Below are positions 1-6,563 of a stretch of 64,000 bases of DNA, in pieces. Each line of letters begins with the position of its first letter. Within the stretch, counting starts at the first letter, position 1. Position numbers and translations under genes: made by a program. Source of the DNA: Amycolatopsis sp. 195334CR (lineage in GTDB: Bacteria > Actinomycetota > Actinomycetes > Mycobacteriales > Pseudonocardiaceae); contig NZ_JAFJMJ010000003.1 of the NCBI RefSeq assembly GCF_017309385.1, positions 62,001 to 126,000 on the forward strand. The letters run 5' to 3'. Below the pieces are notes generated by a model that saw only the letters and a program-made list of their open reading frames with translations, was not told the DNA's origin and did not search any database.

Positions 1-493
1 CGGTGACGAAGTCCTCCAGCCCGCCGGTCCCCTGCTCCTCGCTGCCTTCGACGACCACCTTCAGGTGGACGGGCAGGTCGTCGCCGAGTGCGCGCAACGC
101 GGTCAGGGTGGCGATGATGTTGCCCTTGCAGTCCGCCGCGCCGCGGCCGTGCCAGCGACCGTCCACTTCGGTCAGCACGAACGGCGGGGTGTGCCAGGCG
201 GACTCGTCCACCGGCGGCTGCACGTCGTAGTGGGTGTAGAGCAGCACGGTGGGCGCGGCGGGATCACCGCACAGCCGGGAGCCGAGCACGGCCTGGCTGC
301 CGTCCGCGGTTTCCACCAGCCGGGCGTCGTCGAAGCCGGCCCCGGCGAACGCGTCGCGGACCCACTGGGCCGCGCGCAGGCACTCCCGCGGCGGGTACCG
401 CACGGGATCGGCGACCGACTGGATCGCGACCAGGTCGGCGAGATCGAGGCGGGCCAGCGACATCAGCCCGGTCACGTGCGCGCGCAAGTCCAT
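1..493 (-). CDS. M20-family metallodipeptidase, C-terminus beyond the window
   Basis: About 164 N-terminal residues are visible; the gene runs off the left edge of the window. It looks like a dinuclear zinc M20 peptidase of the carnosinase/dipeptidase type, which hydrolyses short peptides in the cytosol. The first metal motif LLYTHYDVQP (H88, D90) is followed by GRGAADCKGN, where D121 would bridge the metals, and by EGSEEQG with the catalytic Glu pair (E152/E153). The ATG at 493 lies 3 bp after the stop of the preceding small membrane protein gene, so it is the last visible gene of an operon with an APC permease and an M24-fold protein. That context suggests uptake and breakdown of a peptide or amino-acid derivative. 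The family is clear; the substrate is not. Confidence 0.88.
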   Translation of the reverse strand, partial: MDLRAHVTGLMSLARLDLADLVAIQSVADPVRYPPRECLRAAQWVRDAFAGAGFDDARLVETADGSQAVLGSRLCGDPAAPTVLLYTHYDVQPPVDESAWHTPPFVLTEVDGRWHGRGAADCKGNIIATLTALRALGDDLPVHLKVVVEGSEEQGTGGLEDFVT

Positions 494-496
494 GGC

Positions 497-916
497 TCAC
501 TCCGAATTCTGTGCGGTGCGAAGGCCGTCGACGTAGTCTTCGAACTCCGACAACCGGTCCGGGCAGTAGATGGCGATCACCGCGAGCTGGCCCGCGGCGA
601 GCTTGTCCCCGGCCAGGACCGGCCGGGAACCGGGGCCGCCCGCGCCGTTCGACAACATGCCGAGCGACGCGGCCCGCTGTGCCGCGCCGACGGGGTCCGC
701 GCAGACCGGGCCGCCGTCGTCGCCGAGCAGGCGCACCACCTGGTCCCGTTCCGGTACCGCGGTGCCCAGCTCCGTCAGCGCGGCGATCAGCCGGTCCGCC
801 TTGTCCTCGGCCGCGCGGTTCGCCTTCCCGGCCCGCCACGCCGCCACCGCCAGCGCCATCAGCGCCACGGTCAGCGCGGCGACCACGGTGTAGAGCACGA
901 TGCGACCGGTGGTCAT
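497..916 (-). CDS. small single-pass membrane protein of unknown function
   Basis: A 139-residue protein with one N-terminal transmembrane helix (about residues 6-28) followed by a charged stretch and a mostly soluble C-terminal region with two cysteines. I do not recognise a family. The ATG at 916 overlaps the stop of the APC permease gene by 4 nt (ATGA), and the dipeptidase gene starts 3 bp after its own stop, so the three are almost certainly translated together. A role as an accessory or anchoring subunit for the permease or peptidase is possible but is inferred from position only. Confidence 0.7.
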   Translation of the reverse strand: MTTGRIVLYTVVAALTVALMALAVAAWRAGKANRAAEDKADRLIAALTELGTAVPERDQVVRLLGDDGGPVCADPVGAAQRAASLGMLSNGAGGPGSRPVLAGDKLAAGQLAVIAIYCPDRLSEFEDYVDGLRTAQNSE

Positions 917-2346
917 GACTCCTCCTCCGGCTGCCGCCACGACGGTTTGCGGAAGCGGTAGAACAGGAACGGCACCACGAGCCCGAGCCCGATCGCCCCG
1001 CCGGCGACGATCAGCACGTACACGGCGGTGTTGCCGGAACCGAACTGCGACGGCGGGACGAAGCCGACCAGCAGCGCCGCCAGCGAGGCGGTGAAACCGA
1101 CCCCGCACAACCCGGTGAGCACGGGTGCGCGATAGCCCCGGGGATGGCCGGGTTCCTTGCGGCGCAACCGGACCGCGGCGACGAACAGCAGCAGGTAGGT
1201 GATCAGGTACACCTGCGTGGTGATCACCGAGAAGATCCAGTACGTGCTGGAGACGTCCGGGATGAACGCGTACAGCAGCGCGATCACCGTGGTGACCAAA
1301 CCCTGTGCCACCAGGATGTTCTGCTGCACGCCGTGCTTGTTCCGCTTCTGCAGCACCGGCGGGAGGTAGCCCTCGTTCCGCGAGATGAGCAGCAGCCCCT
1401 TCGACGGCCCGGCGAGCCACGTCAGCATCCCGCCGAGCGAAGCGGCGACCAGCATCACGCCCACCACCGGTGTCAGCAGCTGCCAGCCGAACTGGGCGAA
1501 CACCGCGTCGAACGCCTGCATCACGCCCGCGGTGAGCGAGAGTTCCCCGGCGGGCACCACCCAGCTGATCGCCAGCGCGGGCAGCACGAAGATCAGCAGT
1601 ACCAGTCCCATCGCCAGGAACATCGACTTCGGGAACTGCTTCGCCGGATCGCGCAGCGAGGAGACGTGCACCGCGTTCATCTCCATCCCGGAGTAGGACA
1701 GGAAGTTGTTCACGATCAGCACCAGGCTGGCCAGCCCGGCCCACTCCGGCAGCAGTTCGCCCGCGGTCATCGGGGCCGCCGGGGCGTTTCCCTGGCCCAG
1801 GAACACAAAACCGAGGGCGACCAGGACGACGCCGGGCACGAGGGTGCCGATGACCAGGCCACCGCTCGCCAGCCCGGCGACGCCCTTGGTGCCGCGCGAG
1901 GAGATCCAGACCCCCGACCAGTAGGCGACCACGATCACCGTCGCGGTCCAGAGCCCGTTGCTCGCCAGCGCGGGGTCGAAGACGTAGGCGAGGGTGCTCG
2001 CGACGTAGCCGAGCAGGCTCGGGTAGTAGAAGATCGTCATCGCGAACTGGCACCAGACCGCGAAGAACCCCGCCGGGCGGGAGATCCCGCGGGCGACCCA
2101 GTTGTAGACCCCGCCCCGGTAGCCCGACGCGAGTTCGGCGGAGACGAGCGAGGTCGGCAGCAGGAAAACGAGTGCGGGTACCAGGTACAGGAACACGCAC
2201 GCCAGCCCGTAGACCGCCATCGTCGGCGACGGCCGCAGGCTGGCCACGGAGCTGGTGGTCATCAAAGCCAGTGCCACCCAGGAAATCCAGGCGGCGGGCG
2301 GTCTCGTGCGCTCGGCGGAACGGTCCGGTGACCTGTGCTGAGTCAT
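913..2346 (-). CDS. APC-family amino acid permease (glutamate/GABA antiporter-like)
   Basis: A 477-residue polytopic protein with about 12 hydrophobic helices, the usual size of the amino acid-polyamine-organocation superfamily. The first helix has the unwound TTSSVASLRPSP stretch. LLPTSLVSAELAS follows helix 2, as in GadC/YbgH-type antiporters, and the C-terminal end is a short basic tail. It should exchange or import amino acids across the cytoplasmic membrane. It starts 58 bp downstream of the M24-fold gene and overlaps the next gene by 4 nt, so it sits in an operon with two peptidase-fold proteins. Substrate specificity cannot be read from the sequence. Confidence 0.88.
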   Translation of the reverse strand: MTQHRSPDRSAERTRPPAAWISWVALALMTTSSVASLRPSPTMAVYGLACVFLYLVPALVFLLPTSLVSAELASGYRGGVYNWVARGISRPAGFFAVWCQFAMTIFYYPSLLGYVASTLAYVFDPALASNGLWTATVIVVAYWSGVWISSRGTKGVAGLASGGLVIGTLVPGVVLVALGFVFLGQGNAPAAPMTAGELLPEWAGLASLVLIVNNFLSYSGMEMNAVHVSSLRDPAKQFPKSMFLAMGLVLLIFVLPALAISWVVPAGELSLTAGVMQAFDAVFAQFGWQLLTPVVGVMLVAASLGGMLTWLAGPSKGLLLISRNEGYLPPVLQKRNKHGVQQNILVAQGLVTTVIALLYAFIPDVSSTYWIFSVITTQVYLITYLLLFVAAVRLRRKEPGHPRGYRAPVLTGLCGVGFTASLAALLVGFVPPSQFGSGNTAVYVLIVAGGAIGLGLVVPFLFYRFRKPSWRQPEEES

Positions 2347-2404
2347 GGGATCAGCCTCCGGGTGACGCGGTGGCCCGCGCCTCGCCCGTCGCGTGTGAAC
2401 GGAG

Positions 2405-3553
2405 CTAGCCGACCACGCGGAGGGCGTGCTCGGCGTGGGTGAGCCGCCGCCCGCCGTCGGGGGTGACGGTGACGATGTCCGCCAGGCGCACGCCGAAGCG
2501 GCCCGGCAGGTCGATGCCCGGTTCGAGGGAGAAGCACATCCCGGGTTCGAGGCGCTGCTCGGAACCGGGCAGCAGGAACGGCGGCTCGTCGGTGGTCAAC
2601 CCGACGCCGTGGCCGGTGCGGTGGGTGCTCCGATCGCCGTAACCCGCGTCGCCGATCACCTCGCGGGCGACGCGATCGACCTGCCCGCACCGGATCCCGG
2701 GCCGCACCGCCTCGAACGCCGCCTGCTGCGCGGCGCGCACCACCTCGTGCACGCGCCGGAGTTCCGCGGCCGGTTCGCCGACCACGACCGTGCGGGTGGT
2801 GCCGGAGCCGTACCCGCACATCAACCCGCGGACGCCGAGCACGACCGCGTCACCGGGTCCGAGCACGCGGCCGGTGGGTCCCTGGTGCGCCCGGGCGCTG
2901 CGGGGCCCGGACCCGACGAACGCGCGGTCGACGCGGTCGTGCCCGAACCGCCGCAGCAACCGGGTCAGGTGCGCGGCGACCTCGACCTCCCGCCGGCCGG
3001 CGAAGGGCGTGCGGACGAGCTCGGCGTACGCCGCGTCGGCCGCCGCGCCCGCGGCGGTGAGCCGGAACAGCTCCCCGCCGTCCTTGACCGCGCGGAGGTG
3101 CGGCAGGCAGCCGGAAAGCCCCCCGTACCGGCTTCCCGGTACTGCCTGCCGCAAGCGCGCCGCGTGGCTCGCCCAGATGGCGTCGGACACCGCGAACACG
3201 CCACCCGCCTCCAGGTATTTTCCCGCCACCGCACAGGGATCGTGGTCCCAGCAGGCGATCCCGACGCCGAGCGCCGCCGCGGTCGCCGCCAGTCCGTCGC
3301 GTTCCCCGTCCGGGACGAGGAGCACCGGGGGCCGGTGCGTGGAGAGGATGAACAGGACCAGGCGCCGGGGTAGGCGTTCGTATCCGGTCAGCCAGACCAG
3401 GTCCGGGCCCGGTGCGACGAGCACGCCGTCCAGCCCCGCCGCCATCGCGCGCCGGATCGTCCGGCCGATCCGGCGCGCGTGGTCGGCCGCGGTGAACGGG
3501 GGCGGCGGCCACCGCGGCCCGCCTTCGATCGTGTCGTCCCGCTGGATGTCCAC
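2405..3553 (-). CDS. M24 (pita-bread fold) protein lacking most metal ligands
   Basis: A 382-residue protein of Xaa-Pro aminopeptidase/creatinase architecture: an N-terminal creatinase-like domain (about 25-165) and a C-terminal pita-bread domain (170-382). Conserved landmarks are AHQGPTGR, the THRTGHGVGL histidine and the FSLEPGI glutamate. In true M24 metallopeptidases the first two metal aspartates lie in a VDxG...SDxTRT pattern. Here the stretch reads VLGVRG...YGSGTTRT, so both are Gly, and the final Glu (usually RxED) is Ala in RLADIV. Three of five ligands are therefore missing. It may be a metal-independent hydrolase like creatinase, or a non-catalytic binding protein. The GTG start at 3553 fits the 9-bp gap to the DUF6292 gene upstream, and it precedes an APC permease in the same operon. 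Confidence 0.8.
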   Translation of the reverse strand: MDIQRDDTIEGGPRWPPPPFTAADHARRIGRTIRRAMAAGLDGVLVAPGPDLVWLTGYERLPRRLVLFILSTHRPPVLLVPDGERDGLAATAAALGVGIACWDHDPCAVAGKYLEAGGVFAVSDAIWASHAARLRQAVPGSRYGGLSGCLPHLRAVKDGGELFRLTAAGAAADAAYAELVRTPFAGRREVEVAAHLTRLLRRFGHDRVDRAFVGSGPRSARAHQGPTGRVLGPGDAVVLGVRGLMCGYGSGTTRTVVVGEPAAELRRVHEVVRAAQQAAFEAVRPGIRCGQVDRVAREVIGDAGYGDRSTHRTGHGVGLTTDEPPFLLPGSEQRLEPGMCFSLEPGIDLPGRFGVRLADIVTVTPDGGRRLTHAEHALRVVG

Positions 3554-3562
3554 GGCCTCAAG

Positions 3563-4000
3563 CTAGGCGGGCCCCGGCTTCCGGGTGCTCACCCCGCACA
3601 GGTGAACCGGGGCCGCCCGGTGCCGGGGCACGGCGTACCCGGCCAGCCGCGCGAAAACCTCGCGGGCGTCCCCTCCCAGCGGCCGGTCGGGCCGGCCGGG
3701 CAGCTCGGCGCGGAACAGGCCGCGGTGGAAGGCGGCGACCGCCTCGGGCTCCGGCAGGACGTCGATCCCGTGGTACCGCAACACCCTCAGCACCCCGGTG
3801 GCGCGGGTGTGCAGTTCCGCCGCCCAGCCGCGTTCGGCGTCCCAGGTGAACACCACGTCGCGGCCGGGGAACCAGCGCAGGCGGCCGGTCAGGGCGAGGC
3901 AGGCGCTCGCCGGGTGGTCCGGGTGCACGGCGGCGGTGTCCACCGCCGGGCCCAGCGCGGCGGCCACCGACCGGACGTACCGCCGCAGCCCGGTGGCCAC
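3563..4000 (-). CDS. DUF6292 family protein
   Basis: A 145-residue soluble protein of a family I know mainly from Pseudonocardiaceae (DUF6292); no biochemical function is established. The central RWFPGRDVVFTWDAERGWAA segment is the family signature and recurs in a second copy in this window (60307-60720, RFPGRDVALIWDEQHGWAA). The GTG start at 4000 is 8 bp after the stop of the DUF1269 gene, and the M24-fold gene follows 9 bp downstream, so it belongs to the same minus-strand operon. The C-terminal tail is rich in Pro, Arg and Gly and probably disordered. Confidence 0.75.
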   Translation of the reverse strand: MATGLRRYVRSVAAALGPAVDTAAVHPDHPASACLALTGRLRWFPGRDVVFTWDAERGWAAELHTRATGVLRVLRYHGIDVLPEPEAVAAFHRGLFRAELPGRPDRPLGGDAREVFARLAGYAVPRHRAAPVHLCGVSTRKPGPA

Positions 4001-4008
4001 CGGCCCGG

Positions 4009-4509
4009 TCAGGACGGCACCTCCTCGTTCGCGAAGACCTCCCGCAGCGCCTCCTCCTGCTCCGGGGTCAGGCTGGTGAACACCAGCTCCGGCGGGTCGT
4101 CGGCGAAGACGTCGGAGATCCGGTCGATCACCGCGTCGGAGGTGAGCAGGAACAGCGCCGAGGTGCCCGGGCTGAGCCGCTCCTTGATCCGCCGGATGAG
4201 GTCGTCGTCGATGCCGACGTCGCTCAGCGCGCCCCCGGCGGCGCCCGCGGCGGCCCCGACCGCCGCACCCGCCAGCGGCATGAGGAAGAGCAGGCCGAAC
4301 AACATGCCCCAGAACGCACCGGAGAGCGCGCCGCGGCCGGCCAGGTCGTGCAACTGCCGCAGTTTCGGCCGTTTGCGGTCCAGCGGCCAGGACACCACGG
4401 CGGCGTCGTGGACGGAGACGAGCCGTTCCCTGGCCAGTTCCTCCACCCGGCGCGAGGCGAGTTTCGCCCCGTCCGGTGAGTCGAACCGCCAGATGGTCAG
4501 CGTGGTCAT
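4009..4509 (-). CDS. DUF1269 domain membrane-associated protein
   Basis: A 166-residue protein with the DUF1269 layout: an N-terminal ferredoxin-like half (residues 1-60) and a glycine/alanine-rich hydrophobic hairpin (about 62-95, with LSGAFWGMLFGLLFLMPLAG). A C-terminal soluble half follows, with LTSDAVIDRI. The Gly-zipper-like segment suggests membrane insertion. Such proteins are often encoded with permeases or stress-related membrane proteins, and here the ATG at 4509 overlaps the stop of the AI-2E-type transporter by 4 nt (ATGA). Function unknown; a role in membrane stress or regulation of the neighbouring permease would be inference. Confidence 0.75.
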   Translation of the reverse strand: MTTLTIWRFDSPDGAKLASRRVEELARERLVSVHDAAVVSWPLDRKRPKLRQLHDLAGRGALSGAFWGMLFGLLFLMPLAGAAVGAAAGAAGGALSDVGIDDDLIRRIKERLSPGTSALFLLTSDAVIDRISDVFADDPPELVFTSLTPEQEEALREVFANEEVPS

Positions 4510-5555
4510 GATCGATGTCCTTTCTCCGATTTGGCGGTCCGCAGGAGCGCGGCCGCCCATTCCGCCCGCGGGTCGACGTCGACCAGCACGGCCATCACCA
4601 GCAAGGTCGCCGGCACCGCGAGCAGCGCGCCGAGCGGACCCAGCACCCAGGCCCAGAAGACCAGCGACACGAACGTCAGCACCGCCGAGAGCCCCACGGC
4701 GTCCCCGACGTACCGGGGCTGGACCAGCGACTGGAGCACGAAGTTGAGCACCACGTAGACCCCGACGACGCTGAGCGTGGTGCCCCAGCCGCCGCTGAGC
4801 AGGCCCAGCAGCGCGGGTGGTGCGACGCCGAGCAGGAACCCGACGTTCGGGATGTAGTTGGTCACGAAGGAGAGCAGCCCCCACAGCACGGGCAGCGGGA
4901 TTCCCAGCCACAGCAGGGCGATCGTGTCGAGCACCGCGACCGCGGCGCCGAAGGCCGTGGTCACCACCAGGAACCGGCGGGTCTTGCCGGTGAACCCGGC
5001 CAGCGCGACGCGGACCCGGGGCCGCGCGCGTCCGACGGCTTCGAGGCGGCCGCCGACGGTCCCGGTCTCGACGCTGAAGAACAGCAGCAGCGCCAGCAGG
5101 AACACGATGCTCGTGGTCACCGCGGTCAGCTCGCCGAGCAGCGCCGCCGCGGACGAGGCCAGCTCGCCGGGGTCGATCGAGTGCACGAGCGCGTCGAACT
5201 GCTCCGGGCCGATCCCCCAGGCGCGCAACCGATCCGCGGCCCCGGCGCGCAACGCGCGCGCTCGTTCGGTGTAGCCGGGCAGCAACGCCGCCAGCCGGAC
5301 CAGCGAACCCACCACCACCGCGGTGAACACCAGGAACACCCCGTACACCGCGGTCACCAGGGTGGCGGTGGCGAGCCAGGCGGGCAGTCCCCGGCGGCGC
5401 AGCCACCGGTGCACCGGGCTGACCACGATCACCATGACCAGCGCGAGCAACACCGGTGCCACCAGCCAGGCCGCCGCGCGGAGCCCGGCCACCACGACCA
5501 CCGCCGACGCGGCACCCAGCAGCACCACCAGCCCGCGGGGCAGCGGGCCGGTCAC
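4506..5555 (-). CDS. AI-2E family transporter (YdiK/TqsA-type permease)
   Basis: A 349-residue integral membrane protein with two N-terminal helices, a soluble amphipathic stretch (about 75-145) and five to six C-terminal helices. The family-typical FVTNYIPNVGFLLG and LQSLVQPRYVGDAVGLS segments are present. Members export small molecules or act as Na+/H+ antiporters; the substrate is not deducible. The GTG at 5555 overlaps the stop of the upstream membrane protein by 4 nt (GTGA), and its own stop overlaps the DUF1269 start, so the three are translationally coupled. An in-frame extension upstream exists but would overlap the previous gene completely, so I reject it. Confidence 0.87.
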   Translation of the reverse strand: MTGPLPRGLVVLLGAASAVVVVAGLRAAAWLVAPVLLALVMVIVVSPVHRWLRRRGLPAWLATATLVTAVYGVFLVFTAVVVGSLVRLAALLPGYTERARALRAGAADRLRAWGIGPEQFDALVHSIDPGELASSAAALLGELTAVTTSIVFLLALLLFFSVETGTVGGRLEAVGRARPRVRVALAGFTGKTRRFLVVTTAFGAAVAVLDTIALLWLGIPLPVLWGLLSFVTNYIPNVGFLLGVAPPALLGLLSGGWGTTLSVVGVYVVLNFVLQSLVQPRYVGDAVGLSAVLTFVSLVFWAWVLGPLGALLAVPATLLVMAVLVDVDPRAEWAAALLRTAKSEKGHRS

Positions 5556-6028
5556 CCGATCTCTTCGCCACCGCGGACGATGACCGCCCAGATGACCACC
5601 ACGCACAGCCCGATCACCAGCAGCGACCACAGTGGCTGGACGGTGAGGAAGGCCAGTTGCGCGGTGGCGTTGAAGATCAGCAGCACCACGGTGACCACGC
5701 GGGCCCACTGCGCGCCGCCGAGCAGCGCCGCCCCGGTGAGCACCACCAGCACGCCGACGGCGGTGTGCAGCCAGGCCCAGGCGGTCAGGTCGAGCACCAG
5801 CACCGCGGTGGGCGCCACCAGGTAGTAGTCGTCGGTGATCAGCCCCGCCAGGCCCTCGATCACGTTGAACGCGCCGATCAGCACCATCATCGCGCCGGCG
5901 AAGGCGATCCACCCGCTGCGCACCACGCCGTGGCGGGTGGAGCGGCCGGGTGAGCGCGCCAGGCGCCATTCAGCGGACACGTCGTTGACGTCGGCAACGT
6001 CACCGTAATGCTGCTGGTGCTCGCTCAT
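5552..6028 (-). CDS. four-helix membrane protein of the DUF7144 type
   Basis: A 158-residue protein with a hydrophilic N-terminus (about 40 residues) and four transmembrane helices. It resembles the actinobacterial DUF7144 group of small four-helix proteins (WIAFAGAMMVLIGAFNVIEGL is split across helix 1 and its loop). Function unknown. It is the first gene of the left minus-strand operon: its ATG at 6028 faces the intergenic region 6029-6563, which should carry the operon promoter. The upstream bases include an AGAGGAAAG Shine-Dalgarno-like stretch on the minus strand. Confidence 0.72.
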   Translation of the reverse strand: MSEHQQHYGDVADVNDVSAEWRLARSPGRSTRHGVVRSGWIAFAGAMMVLIGAFNVIEGLAGLITDDYYLVAPTAVLVLDLTAWAWLHTAVGVLVVLTGAALLGGAQWARVVTVVLLIFNATAQLAFLTVQPLWSLLVIGLCVVVIWAVIVRGGEEIG

Positions 6029-6563
6029 CTGCTTTCCTCTCGTCGGTGAATTTCCCGGCGCGGTCACCGTCGCACCGGTACCGCCGGGACCACTTCGCCC
6101 AGTGCGGGCGAGACCGGGAATCCACATCGGCGGCGACCGCATTCCCGGCCCCGCGCACTAATGCTGGTTTTTCCGCGCCCGCGCACCCGCCGCGATCGAC
6201 CATTCACCCGGCACGGGCGAGGTACGGCTCACCGGTGCACCAGCACGATGGCCGCAGCCGGCAGGCAGCGGCCGGGCGGCATGGCGGAGGAGGCCGGTAT
6301 GAGCGGTTCGGGCAAGCGCGGGCGCACCGGAATGGCGATCGCCGGGGTGGTGGTCTCGCTCGTGCTCACCACCCGGGAAACCGAACCCGGACAACCGGGG
6401 GTTTCCGGCCCGGCCGCCGCCGAAGTGGTGGTCGCCGAATGCCTCGGCGCTTTCACGAAGCTGGCGAGGGCGGTATTCCTGCTGGCCGCGGCCGCTCCGG
6501 AAAGATAACGCCTCGCACTATTTTCCGACGAAACTCGATCAGTGCCCGGAAACAGGGAGAAAA
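6029..6563. other. divergent intergenic region with promoters and a possible gene remnant
   Basis: 535 bp separate the minus-strand DUF7144-led operon from the plus-strand LuxR gene. It should hold both promoters. I see no strong inverted repeat in it. It also carries one weak small reading frame (6299-6508), listed separately. Confidence 0.5.
6299..6508 (+). CDS. doubtful 69-residue ORF, possible remnant of a membrane/lipoprotein gene
   Basis: ATG at 6299 preceded by a good GGAGG about 8 nt upstream. The short product begins with a basic segment and RTGMAIAGVVVSLVL, a start typical of actinobacterial DUF4190/DUF4352-like membrane proteins. The helix then stops abruptly and the rest resembles no domain I know. 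It may be a decayed gene or a short expressed peptide. No ortholog is recognisable, so confidence is low. Confidence 0.3.
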   Translation: MSGSGKRGRTGMAIAGVVVSLVLTTRETEPGQPGVSGPAAAEVVVAECLGAFTKLARAVFLLAAAAPER

